A stretch of DNA of 29,555 nt from Asterionellopsis glacialis (Eukaryota; Bacillariophyta; Plagiogrammaphyceae; Rhaphoneidales; Asterionellopsidaceae), in NCBI GenBank assembly GCA_014885115.2, contig WKLE02000465.1, positions 1,301 through 30,855 on the forward strand. The letters are read 5' to 3'. The position numbers were made by a program, and so were the translations under genes. The notes below the pieces were generated by a model, which was not told the DNA's origin, ran no database searches, and saw nothing but the letters and a program-made list of their open reading frames with translations. Of the stretch, positions 8,431-18,243 are shown piece by piece. Every line of letters starts with the position of its first letter. Position 1 is the stretch's first letter.

Positions 8431-9995
8431 ATGACGTCCAAGATTCTTCTACAACATCTTGGAAGCTTCTTGTTTCTAGTCGCATGTTGTAGTCACACTA
8501 CCAAGTTCGCATTTGCCTTTACCAATGTAGGTAGTCCATTTCATTACCGCAGCACTAGGACACGTGATACTAATAATAATGGTGCATTATGGTCGACGTC
8601 CAAAGAAAAAGACATTACACGTGATACAAAGTATTATTCACCAAGTAGTGGTGGTAGTGCTGCCGCTGCTGGTGAACAACGTATAACCTTGACACGATTC
8701 TTAAATTCCAAGGTCAAGGCAAATCCAGAATTACGTGATTTAGAATTTTTATTAAGTATTCAAATGGCATGTAAAACAATCTCAAATTTAGTCAATCGGT
8801 GTGGATTAGTGTATGCATCGGGAAATGAGGATTATGGATTAAAACAATATCCCCCGGAGGATGGAAGGTTTTATTCCATGAAACGATTGGATCAATTATC
8901 AACCAATATATTGAAAAATGCATTACGATTTACAGGTAAATGTGAAGTTGTGACACCTGCAGCCCAATCCGATGAAGAAGCTCCGGCACAACATCAACCA
9001 GGTGTATTAGTTGCAAGTGCATATGATAGTAATTATGGTAAGTTGACTGTGTCTGAGTTGTTTTAAAGAAATGTTTCTGCTGGAATCTTGAATAGGGAAC
9101 AAAGGAGAAGTACCGGCATTCGTGTTACTCTACCAAAACTTGTCTTTCTCTCGTTGGTCTCTTGCTCTTTCTTGTTCTCATTTTCCTGTCTTCGTGTCCT
9201 TCCGAAATATCATCAACAGTTGCTATATTGGATCCATTGGATGGATCCGGTAATGCGGATGCTGCTATTTGTACAGGTACAATTTTTGGTGTATTTGAAG
9301 ATAAGAATGCGAATGCAGATGGTAGTGAGGCTGGTGTTGGTGGTGATGAGGATGATGGGATTGATAATGTTGTACTTGGTGGATCTGATAGTTCACCGAA
9401 TGTATTGTTGGATGCTGTATTACAACCTGCAAGTAATATGCGTGCTGCAGGGTATTGCTTGTACAGTTCGGCAACAGTCTTGGTATTTACATTAGGTGAA
9501 GGGTGTGTCTATGGATTTACCTTGGATCCACAAACGAAAGAATTTATTTTAACACACAATAACTTGACCATCCCTCAACGTGGGAATGTGTATTCCTGTA
9601 ATGAAGCCAATTCAGAAGGTTGGTCAGCTGATATACGTAATTATTTGAAAGCATTAAAGACAGGTGATAACCAAACCAAACGACGGTATGCACATCGATA
9701 TGTGGGTAGTATGGTGGGTGATATCCATCGTACCTTGTTGTACGGTGGTATCTTTATGTACCCCTCTGACACGGTAGATCATCCACAGGGAAATTTACAG
9801 CTCTTGTACAAAACTTCTCCCATTGCCTTTGTGGTGTCACAAGCTGGTGGTAAAAGTCTCGATGAAACAGGTAATAATTTACTTGATGTTCAACCAGAAC
9901 GTGTCCACCAAAAGTCACCATGCTTTATTGGATCACCTGATGATGTAGATGAATTACAAAATTATTTGAATAAACTGCAGGATAAGATAGAGTAG
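8431..9995 (+). CDS. FBP: Plastid fructose-1,6-bisphosphatase (two exons: 8431-9037, 9220-9995)
   Basis: The first in-frame ATG is 8431; splicing 9037 to 9220 gives 460 aa. Residues 1-30 are a signal peptide ending in FAFAF, then a Ser/Thr/Arg-rich transit-like region, so plastid import is likely. The catalytic domain starts near residue 85. Visible family motifs are DPLDGSGNAD (207-216, metal and substrate binding), AAGYCLYSS, IPQRGNVYSCNEAN, RYVGSMVGDIHRTLLYGGIF (phosphate binding) and LLYKTSPIAFVVSQAGG near the C-terminus. It hydrolyses fructose 1,6-bisphosphate to fructose 6-phosphate in the Calvin cycle or plastid gluconeogenesis. An insertion sits where land-plant chloroplast FBPase has its thioredoxin loop (about 229-262), but it is Asp/Gly/Ser-rich and has no Cys, so canonical redox control is not expected. 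The first metal-site residues (the usual KK/E region) are not clearly conserved in exon 1 as I read it. Confidence 0.93.
9038..9219 (+). other. Intron of the FBPase gene
   Basis: A 182 nt GTAAGT...ATCAACAG intron interrupts a codon after its first base. Splicing joins YDSNY to VAILDPLDG, restoring the continuous FBPase core. The unspliced frame would stop at 9064-9066, before the DPLDG motif. Confidence 0.9.
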
Positions 9996-11555
9996 AAAAA
10001 AGGGTGGTGAGGTTAAGAGTGGCGGGAGGGGGGGGATAAAGTTCGTACTGGTGGACTTTTTAAAATGGGCATCACAGATATAATGAATAGCAAGATACAA
10101 CTTGTTCATTATCAGACGATTCATTAAAATACTAAATATGTATACCATACTGCTCTAGACTTAGTCTGTATTCAAAATCATGACAATTATTTTGTTTGTC
10201 CAATTAGTCATGGTCCACTCGTATCATCCAAAGTGAAGTTGAAAAACTGGGACTCCTGTACGCACGTCTCTCCTTACGTGAATCCACTTTCAGATCTCGA
10301 CATTCATTTGCCTTTTTCTACCTGAAGAAAGACTAAGACTCGCTGATTTTAGTTCGAACTCCAATTAGATATTTCCTTCGCAATCCAGGTTGATCTTAAT
10401 TTGCTTTTTCCTTCTCGGGGTTTAAAAATGTCTCTCTTGAGAGAAGAAAAAAAATTGTTTTTTCAGATTTATTATATTAGGGACAAGGTTATAAGTATGA
10501 AGTATAAAAAAATTCCTTTGGTGGTACCGGTAACGCAAACGCACTTACTTTAGTTTCAAGATTCAAGATTGGGACCCGGTGTCAACTTCTCCACAAGTCA
10601 CACAAGTAGCCGACTACAATTTTCTCTTTTTTTGTTTGGTAACAAATAATTTTATTTCAATACTCTTAGCATAATAAGGAACGCAAAGGCATTCTTGTAA
10701 AAAGTAAGCGCAATGTTTACAACATACCAGTCCATGTTATATATTGTGTAAAGGAAAAAAAAATTATTTAATTCTTTTTAAAAGTGACTGCAGGTTAATA
10801 AGATTTTATTCTCCCTGTCAAGCCAACATGCATGTATTGCTCTAATCCCTCTATCTGTCCTCAACTTTTAGCTCCAATCATTATCTACTAGTGAAATGCC
10901 ATTCACCTGAAAGTGTTTTTTTTTTTTGGCGTGTTTGCTTTTTGAAAAGCAGCATCCGTAGCAGCACTATCAATCATGTTACCGTTGATATTGCAGGATA
11001 TACTACCACCGCCACTACTACCAGTAATTGCATTTTTGCGCCTTTTTCATTCTACTTGATTACACACAATCTTTCCAGGTAGCGAGAGATGACATCACTA
11101 TCTATATACACACACAATCATTCACAATGAGAATGAAAGGGAGTATTTTTCCTTCCTTTTCACTTTAGACAGTTCACAAAGAACGGTCAACAAACCAACC
11201 AGTCCACCAGCCCGCCACAGTAAACTCATTCCATTGAAATTGTTCTTTCTGAGAAAAAATGAAACATACATATCAAAATTTGACCCAAAAAAAAAAAGCC
11301 AACCACCACAGAGCTTGTTCTTCACCAACAATTCCTCACACTTGTCCATTTTTCTAATTTCACTCTTGACAAACTTTCCTGTTTCTATTTAAAATTTCTG
11401 AGACACATGAATCATATTATATACATGTACAAAAATAGTCCATTTTCTTCTTCTTTTTCTTCATTTTCCAACACAACCATTCAAATTTCCATTTTACATT
11501 CCAAAATCACCAAATATAATATTTTAGAGCCGCATTATTAATTTTTTGGATTCGC
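9996..11555. other. Long convergent intergenic region, no gene seen
   Basis: This 1,560 bp stretch lies between the FBPase and MoaA stops. It is AT-rich with many A/T homopolymers and a run of G near 10028-10036. Open frames are short, biased and without motifs. A TTCGAAC string at about 10352 resembles a tRNA T-loop, but no pairing stem surrounds it. I see nothing I can name. Confidence 0.5.
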
Positions 11556-13007
11556 TCATCCACCAATGAGTGTCATGGGACGATTGTCATTGGCATTGGC
11601 AATCCCCTGTGCCGATCCATGTCCACCTAATTTGTAATGTTTTTTAGATAATGCATAATGAATTAATTTGTCCATTTGTGTTGTGGAAACACCCATTCGT
11701 AAGGCATCTCGTAACGATAGTTCCGAACTACCAAATAAACATACTTTAATTTGTCCATCGGCAGTCAAACGTAATCGATTGCATGTCGAACAAAAATGAT
11801 TGGACATGCTTGTAATAAATCCTATACGACCTTGACTTGAAGAGGATGGTAATTTCCACCATTTGGTAGTATCATTGGGTCCATCGGAAATACGTTCGAG
11901 TTGCAATGGTTCTACCAACATGTTTAACATTTCTTGATAGGATACAAAACGATTGGAATTCCAACCATTATCATTAAAGGGCATCCATTCAATAAACCGT
12001 ACATCGACTGGTAAATCCTTGGTCAGCATGACAAAATCGTGTAATTCAGTATCATTGCAATCTTTCATGACTACACAATTAATTTTGACACGTCCAGGTT
12101 GTTCTTGGTTTCCTAATAGGTCAGATGCTTTGTAAATCGAGTCCATAACCTTGTTGAAGGCTGGACGTCTTGTTAATGTTGTAAATTTATCAGCATTAAG
12201 TGTATCCAAGGATATGTTCACATGTGTCAATCCAGCATCCACCAGGGATGGTAATTTTTTGGATAGTGTGACACCATTGGTCGTCATACCAATGTGCGAT
12301 ACACCCAAGTCATGATGAAATCCATGTATAATCTCTTGCAAGTCGTGACGTAATAAAGGTTCACCACCTGTAAATCGTAATTTATCGACACCACCTTGAA
12401 TAAAGTGTCTTCCTAATTGTAAAATTTCATCCTTGGTTAATAGTTTATCGGAGGGTTGTAAGGGGACACCTTCCGGTGGCATACAATACAAACACCGTAA
12501 ATTACATCGTTCCGTCAAGGATATACGTAAATACGTATGTTGACGTTGATATTTATCCACCAACATGTCCTGTTCGGATGGTAGTGGTGGTAAGGTATCT
12601 AATTTTGCCAATAATTCTTCTAATGTTTGTTCTTTATCTTTTTCTTCTTGTTGTTTTGAAGTTTTTCTTGTAGTTGTAGTTTTTATGGAGGAAGATGACC
12701 AAGTACTAATTACATCTTTTGTAGACGTTACTTTAGTTTGTTCCGATTGTAATTTGTTTCGCAAGGCTTGTAATCTTGGTCGATGATGACTAATAATGAT
12801 TGGTTGTAATGAGAGGGATGATTCATCGTTGTCATCATCATCATCATCGTACGCTACAGCTGCAGCTGTGGCGGTTGACATTGATTTTGTGGATGAAGAT
12901 AGCATTCGTTGTTTAACTAGAAAGTGTTGAGGAGGAACACCCGTAACAATGAAACATTGGTGTTTCTTGGAAAGTAATATACTTTTTCTTACAATCCGAT
13001 TCATCAT
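11556..13007 (-). CDS. moaA: GTP 3',8-cyclase MoaA (plant CNX2 / MOCS1A type)
   Basis: The ATG at 13007 (the first of two adjacent) gives 483 aa. Residues 1-40 are basic and hydroxylated without acidic residues, as in a mitochondrial presequence, where eukaryotic MoaA works. Residues 41-155 are a low-complexity extension (Asp run 54-59, Ser/Thr/Lys tracts). The radical-SAM barrel starts at TYLRISLTERCNLRCLYC, with C168-x3-C172-x2-C175 binding the first [4Fe-4S] cluster, and RFTGGEPLLR at 211-220 binding SAM. The second cluster is C406-x2-C409-x13-C423 in HFCSTCNRLRLTADGQIKVC, which positions GTP. The C-terminal Gly-Gly (482-483) needed for SAM activation is present. It converts GTP to 3',8-cyclo-7,8-dihydro-GTP, the first step of molybdenum cofactor synthesis, which supports nitrate reductase. 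It is a stand-alone MoaA: no MoaC domain follows. Confidence 0.97.
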   Translation of the reverse strand: MMNRIVRKSILLSKKHQCFIVTGVPPQHFLVKQRMLSSSTKSMSTATAAAVAYDDDDDDNDESSLSLQPIIISHHRPRLQALRNKLQSEQTKVTSTKDVISTWSSSSIKTTTTRKTSKQQEEKDKEQTLEELLAKLDTLPPLPSEQDMLVDKYQRQHTYLRISLTERCNLRCLYCMPPEGVPLQPSDKLLTKDEILQLGRHFIQGGVDKLRFTGGEPLLRHDLQEIIHGFHHDLGVSHIGMTTNGVTLSKKLPSLVDAGLTHVNISLDTLNADKFTTLTRRPAFNKVMDSIYKASDLLGNQEQPGRVKINCVVMKDCNDTELHDFVMLTKDLPVDVRFIEWMPFNDNGWNSNRFVSYQEMLNMLVEPLQLERISDGPNDTTKWWKLPSSSSQGRIGFITSMSNHFCSTCNRLRLTADGQIKVCLFGSSELSLRDALRMGVSTTQMDKLIHYALSKKHYKLGGHGSAQGIANANDNRPMTLIGG

Positions 13008-14704
13008 TCTGAAAATTAAATTGATTTTCTCTCACAAATACGTTAACAAAGAAGTCTCAGATTAATACTCTTGTACCAATATAGATAGACTACTGTAGTG
13101 TCCTTCTGCAGTGGATGGCAAGTTGGTTATAACTTGCTTCTTTTTTGTGAAGTTGTGTTGGAAGTATAGAATGGTCGTCACAAAAGTAGGGAAGGAAGAA
13201 GAAAGAGGAAGGGTTCTCTTGGTTGGCTCGTTGCTTGCAGCTGATCGTACTTGATACTTGTGTACTACTTGTGTGTTGCCAACTGTGAGTCTGTCCCTCT
13301 TGATGTGTATAATTTCTACTCGCCATGTATAATGTCATACAAAATCTACAGGAAACGAAGTCATGGAGACACAACATGATGTTGCGGAGAAAAAGTTCCT
13401 GAAGTTCGGCTTTTTTCCGGACCAGATCGGTTTCGTTATGGACGGGGTCAGAGTTACGTCACAAAAGATGTGGACAAATTCTTGTACCCCTGGTACGTGT
13501 ACCACGCCGTACAGGTAGTCTACCCGGCTCGAAAGGCCTTTTGGTGGTACGAGTGTCAACACATCCATCATGTTGTATGTCATCAAGTCATTAGTAAAAA
13601 AACATAAAAGAACTCATGATGACAGACAGACAGATAGACAGATAGACACTCCACACAAAATTGTGTTTTGAGTATCGTCCTACCTTGTTGGGGTTAGGGT
13701 TTTAGTACACGCACGGAAAGACTTTCTTGGTCTTTCTACTCATAAAACGTTAACTCTGATATGTATTTCACAGTATTATTTATGAATCAGAAAGAGCACG
13801 ACTGTAGTTTGCCAGCAAATGGTTTTTTTTTTTTTAAATTTGTTTTTCTTGTGCTTTACGAATGAAAGCATTGAAGACAAGGAATCGTTTGTGCATGGTG
13901 AAAATAGATTTCTAATCTCCTGTATTTTAATTGTGTGATATACAAAAAGACTTTGTTGGGGTATGACTCTTCATTTCCTATTACTAAAGTGAGAAATGCT
14001 ATAAATAATGAGGATTGGAACTAGGAGATGGAGGATTTTTAATGTCCCTGGGATAGACATGAGACTTACAATTTATTGGATTCTCTCTACGAGTAGACAG
14101 AGGACCTCTCTAGCAACAGTAACAAACAGAAAACAAACAGTAGTATCTTTTCGAAAAGGCAACTTGTGCCCAACATAAACCAAAAACCCTTTATGAAGAA
14201 AACAATATTGAGAACGACGATGAATTCTTTCACATTGTCAGAACTGCTTTAGAACGAAAATGTTTCAATATTCTATACATTACAATTTCATCCCTTTGTC
14301 ATCAAAAGGTGGAAAGAGGAGAAGAAAAGAGAAACATGTCATTACAATATAATTTGTATAGCACCAACCGTTTTTTTTTCTTTTTTTTTTCCTAAATGAT
14401 TTTATAATAATTTGAAAATTACTTTCCTATACGTTTTTTCTTTCTCATCAAAAATGCTGAAATCATTCCATTTTCGTGAAACGCAAAATTTGAAACTAAT
14501 TTGTTTTGGTTTTCGTCTCTTTTTCTTAGTTTTCCATTTTATCATCCTCGACTTCTCCCTTTCTATATAACCTCACATTGTAGCATGTCCATAACATTAC
14601 CATATACCCTTTCCAAACAACAATACTTTCTTTCAGATATTCTCAACATGTGAATTTAATTTGTCTTTTTTTTTTTTTTTGCTTGTGTTTTTCTTTTTCT
14701 TTTT
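13008..14704. other. Intergenic region upstream of MoaA, no gene seen
   Basis: This 1,697 bp stretch contains an 11 bp inverted repeat (13371-13381 and 13566-13576) flanking 184 bp, a GACA/GATA tetranucleotide repeat (about 13620-13649), and long T tracts near 14370-14395 and 14665-14705 beside the next stop codon. Short frames at 13090-13377 and 13335-13586 (minus) have no protein-like features. Confidence 0.5.
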
Positions 14705-15079
14705 TTACAATTCATCATCATCTTCTACTTGTGGATTGGCATATGCAACAATAAGCCATGCAAGTAGGGATGCTACACCAAGTGCTGCAACAATGGGAAC
14801 TAGTAAAATTGCTGGTGAATTAATTATACCACCTAAACCTTGTGTCAAAACAGTTGTAGGATCAAGAGTTTCCACGGCAAGTTGCGTAGAGGAGGAGGAC
14901 AACACAGTAGATGGATCGACCATATTCATTGTAGTACATGACATTCCAAATGGTTTGATGCTGCTAGCAGAGGGACTTACAAACGCATTTGTACTTGTAG
15001 CCATCATGGCAACAATAACAACGACAACGACAGTAGTCATGAGGGTGTTTCGTGAAGATGATGATGATGATAATTGCAT
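14705..15079 (-). CDS. Small plastid-targeted single-span membrane protein (124 aa), function unknown
   Basis: The start is the ATG at 15079; a second ATG at 15040 is possible. Residues 1-33 are a signal peptide (Ser-rich n-region, then TTVVVVVIVAMMATSTN) followed by AFVSP, a clear ASAFAP-type plastid import motif. A transit-like Ser/Thr/Met stretch follows to about residue 75. The mature protein is small: a short lead (ETLDPTTVLTQGLGGIINSP), one membrane span around ILLVPIVAALGVASLLAWLI, then an acidic tail (NPQVEDDDEL). The size and build resemble low-molecular-weight thylakoid subunits of photosystems or cytochrome b6f, but I cannot match it to a named subunit such as PsbW, PsbX, PetM or Psb34. 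A thylakoid location is an inference. It is co-oriented with MoaA but 1.7 kb upstream, so not a unit. Confidence 0.75.
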   Translation of the reverse strand: MQLSSSSSSRNTLMTTVVVVVIVAMMATSTNAFVSPSASSIKPFGMSCTTMNMVDPSTVLSSSSTQLAVETLDPTTVLTQGLGGIINSPAILLVPIVAALGVASLLAWLIVAYANPQVEDDDEL

Positions 15080-15661
15080 TGTTTCTGGTTTGTATGTCTG
15101 ACTAGCCTTGAGAAAAGTTCTTGTCCACGATAAATCAGATGTTTCAATCTATTGATTCGGTCTGGTCTTGTGAGAATGAACACAAGAAAAAGAGACGATT
15201 CGTCACGTTTGTTTGAATGTAAATGTCTTTGTGAGATGTGTATACCTGGAACTAACCTACTGTAACTTGAAGATGTTTGCGTTTGCGTGTTATTTGCACG
15301 TCCACTTTTTCTCTTGCTCACTCATCATATCTCTCACACATGAAATCTTTTGGTGTTGCGGTCGGCGTGTTGGTTTCGAGCGAGAGACGAGACCCACAGA
15401 ACGCAATCGGTGCGTCAGCATACGTGGTCTGGATCCAGTCTGGCCACCATACGTATGGGACAGTCCTTCCGTCTCTGCCACAATGTATGTCTTGTATGTA
15501 GTCCTACGGTATGTATATACAGTCAGTAGTCGTACGTTCGCCTCTTCAGGAAGACGACGGCCAGAAGTAGTCGGAGTCGAAATCAATTCATGTTGCGATA
15601 GTTCAGAGATATAAATATTAAAAAATGAATAAGATATTTCGATCTATCTATCGACTTTTTA

Positions 15662-15707
15662 GCGACGAGAAACTTCTCAACGCCCACATTTTTCTATTTC
15701 TCGTCGC
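15662..15707. repeat. Perfect inverted repeat (11 bp arms, 24 nt loop)
   Basis: GCGACGAGAAA at 15662-15672 is the exact reverse complement of TTTCTCGTCGC at 15697-15707. After one mismatch, two further outer pairs (15659-15660 with 15709-15710) extend the stem. It could form a hairpin in RNA or DNA. It lies about 0.6 kb from either flanking start codon, so its role is unknown. Confidence 0.7.
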
Positions 15708-16257
15708 AAAGACTATTGCCTTGTTACTTGTTACGAGTACACACATGCTCCATCGTCCTGTAGGGATTGTATACTAATGCCGTTGAGATCTTCGTTGAGT
15801 CTAATCAGGGTGCGCACCCGACATATTATGAAACTAGCCAATATCGCCATACTTTGATATTATACGAGGAACTGAACTTATAGGCGAGTATCGATAAGTG
15901 AATAGGATTTTGCATGACTGTATCTCTTCTCCCAAAATAAGAAATACTTCCAACCCGCCCGACCTCTTTCTTTATTCTGGATGCACACGTAGGATATTGC
16001 GACATTACGAAGAAGAACAACACAAAACCAAAAGGCACACACCACACACACACCTCCTCCTACCGTTCAACGATTTCCTGTGACTTTCACACACGGCTTG
16101 TAAAATTGATCCAAATCTACACTTCTTCGTTTGTACCTTCATCGATTGTTGTAGTCCATACAAATAATCTTCATTAGAGAGAGAAGAAACGTCGATAAGA
16201 ACTCTTTACTTCAAAACCGTGTCATAAATCGTCGTTTGATTGCGACGTCGTCTATCC

Positions 16258-16267
16258 TATATAAATA
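16258..16267 (+). promoter_or_regulatory. TATA-like element before the PP2C gene
   Basis: TATATAAATA lies 37 bases upstream of the ATG at 16304. If used at the usual 25-30 nt distance, the transcript would have a very short leader of roughly 10-15 nt. The start context AAACCATGGG is favourable. AT-rich flanks make chance occurrence possible. Confidence 0.35.
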
Positions 16268-16303
16268 GCATCATTATTTCATATAACAAAACCGTATAAA
16301 ACC

Positions 16304-17725
16304 ATGGGAAATGTAATGGACGGCATGGTAGGTGACCCTGTTACAGATAAGGAGACAGAACGAGGATCATCGGGTGATTTTTGCTTTGCCGCGTCTGGTA
16401 TGAAGGGATGGCGTGCCACGATGGAGGATTCACATACAATGTGCACGAACATTCAAATTGATCAACCCGAAGAAGAAGGTGGACCGATATCTTTACCCAA
16501 TCACATGGTGTTTTGTGTCTATGATGGACATGGTGGGGGAATGTCATCCGCATATGCAGGAAATCATTTTGTACGGATTTTGTCGGAACGACCTGAAATT
16601 AAACAATACGCTACTATTCCAGACACGGGTGGCCGTAGTAAAGATGATACCAATGGTATTGAATTGTTGAAAAGTGCATTGAATGGTGCCTTTTTAGATT
16701 TAGATAAAGAATTACGATATGAACAACAATGTGCAAACCGTATCATATTGGAAAATCACCATCAGGAACAAAAGGCGCTCAAAGAAGCGGAAGAAAAAAA
16801 GACTGCTGACAGATTTCCACCGCCACCACCACCGCCATCCAACAAATTGGTTGTGGAACGTTCTGGTTCTACTGTAGTTGTCGTAATGATTACACCTAGT
16901 CATATTATTTGTGCCAATGCGGGCGACTCGCGTGCAATCTTACGTCGTGATGGAGGTGTCCTACCACTTAGTTTTGATCATAAGCCAAATAATGTTCCAG
17001 AACATGAACGTATTGTAGCAAGCGGTGGATTTGTTAAGAATAAGCGTGTCAATGGTGACTTGGCAGTTAGTCGTGGATTTGGTGACTTTACTTTTAAAAA
17101 TGAAAACTGTCAGAATGAAGAATTGCAAAGTGTTATTCCTCATCCAGACATTTTGGTATATCCCCGAGATATTCTCAAAGATGAATTCATTGTATTGGCG
17201 TGTGATGGTATTTGGGATGTCGTATCTTCAGAAGAATGCGGTACAATGATTCAAGAACTTATGGATGAAGGTGAAACTGACCTAGGTTTAATTTGTGAAG
17301 AAATGTTAGATCAATGTTTGGATAAGAACAGTCGTGACAATATGACTCTTGTTGTGGTGTCTATGCCAGCCATACAGATGCAGACAAGTCAGTTGAGTAT
17401 CCGCAATGCTGTTTGGGCAAGACGTGCAGCAAGGCATGCCAAATCCATGGAACTGCGTGCCAAGGAAACTATGGGGAAAATGTTGCAATCCAGTACTGAA
17501 GAAGAACTTAGCGTTGCTGCCGCTAATCAATCAGGGCAAAAAATAGCTGTCTCGTCAGCGGCTGTTGCTAACAGTGGTGTTCCTGTCTCGCCTACAGTAT
17601 CATCAAATGAAAGTAGGAATGATGACGGAGGTAGTAATTCGGAGAAGGTGAAAACCAGAAATGAAGAATCATCATCTAGTTCAACAGGAACAGTTCAGGC
17701 GAAAAATTCTTCTCGAGAAGTTTAG
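16304..17725 (+). CDS. PP2C-type (PPM) Ser/Thr protein phosphatase
   Basis: An uninterrupted 473 aa frame from an ATG in good context. The PPM domain covers about residues 25-357 and its motifs are in order: GWRATMED (35-42), VYDGHGGG (72-79, metal ligands D74 and G75), SGSTVVVV (187-194), ANAGDSRAILRRDG (204-217), DHKPN (225-229), LAVSRGFGDF (253-262), ACDGIWDV (299-306, metal Asp) and RDNMTLVVV (344-352, Asp-Asn). It therefore should be an active Mn/Mg-dependent phosphatase. Between the second and third motif groups there is an insertion with a Lys/Glu helix and a seven-Pro run (172-178). The C-terminal 115 residues are Ser/Ala-rich and probably disordered. It starts MGNVMDG; Gly2 allows N-myristoylation, but position 6 is Asp rather than Ser/Thr, so that is uncertain. 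No signal peptide: cytosol or nucleus is likely. The target is unknown. Confidence 0.95.
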   Translation: MGNVMDGMVGDPVTDKETERGSSGDFCFAASGMKGWRATMEDSHTMCTNIQIDQPEEEGGPISLPNHMVFCVYDGHGGGMSSAYAGNHFVRILSERPEIKQYATIPDTGGRSKDDTNGIELLKSALNGAFLDLDKELRYEQQCANRIILENHHQEQKALKEAEEKKTADRFPPPPPPPSNKLVVERSGSTVVVVMITPSHIICANAGDSRAILRRDGGVLPLSFDHKPNNVPEHERIVASGGFVKNKRVNGDLAVSRGFGDFTFKNENCQNEELQSVIPHPDILVYPRDILKDEFIVLACDGIWDVVSSEECGTMIQELMDEGETDLGLICEEMLDQCLDKNSRDNMTLVVVSMPAIQMQTSQLSIRNAVWARRAARHAKSMELRAKETMGKMLQSSTEEELSVAAANQSGQKIAVSSAAVANSGVPVSPTVSSNESRNDDGGSNSEKVKTRNEESSSSSTGTVQAKNSSREV

Positions 17726-18243
17726 AGAGTGTCATTTGAAGTGGCTTGTTTTTAAAAAAAGCAGGAAAAACACATTCCCTTTAAATATATATACATACAT
17801 GGTGTACGTGAAGCTTATATGCTTAAAACCATTACAAAATTTGGAATGAGACTTCTACTGCAGAAACACTCAGAGAGGCCCTGCTGAAGAGACAACATTC
17901 GGGACTAGGTATTTCACACTGTAGTTATAATGACAGAACTTTAGAATGAAGTTTGATAGCTCCCCTTATTCGATAACCCTATATTTCATAGAAAAAAAAG
18001 TTAAAATATGACATTTGATGATATACGCTGAGCAGACCTCGCACTGACTGTACTGTAAGTCTAGCTAGAACTAGTCTACTCGAGTCTCGCGCTTTGCATC
18101 ACACCATAATGTTTGTAAACTAATTTCAAAACTAAATTTTATGCAAAATACTACACTAAACAAAATCAAACGCAAAACTTTGTAACAATCCAAAATCTGA
18201 GTCACGGTAGGTGGGAAACATGTGTTAGGATCTGTAACAAGCA
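17726..18243. other. Convergent intergenic region, 3' UTRs
   Basis: This 518 bp AT-rich stretch lies between converging stops. No open frame, RNA gene or repeat was recognised apart from a cluster of CTAG tetramers near 18060-18076. Confidence 0.5.

Larger units (their letters stand above)
15080..16303. other. Divergent intergenic region with a hairpin
   Basis: This 1,224 bp stretch lies between divergent starts. It has a perfect 11 bp inverted repeat at 15662-15672 and 15697-15707 and a TATA-like element just before the PP2C gene. Open frames on both strands (15213-15614, 15290-15586) overlap each other and show no motifs. No RNA gene was recognised. Confidence 0.5.

Noticed and set aside
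10345..10365. TTCGAAC string resembling a tRNA T-loop
   Set aside because: The flanking bases do not pair as a T-stem and no acceptor or anticodon stem is found upstream.
13691..13704. GGGGTTAGGGTTTTAG, telomere-like string
   Set aside because: Only one TTAGGG unit with no tandem repetition; not a telomere or interstitial telomeric array.
14661..15101. 146-codon plus-strand open frame over the small membrane protein
   Set aside because: Its start lies in a poly-T tract and it mirrors the minus-strand gene, which has a coherent signal peptide, plastid motif and membrane span.
15213..15614. Overlapping open frames on both strands in the divergent spacer
   Set aside because: No motif, no consistent composition, and mutual overlap; probably chance frames in promoter DNA.
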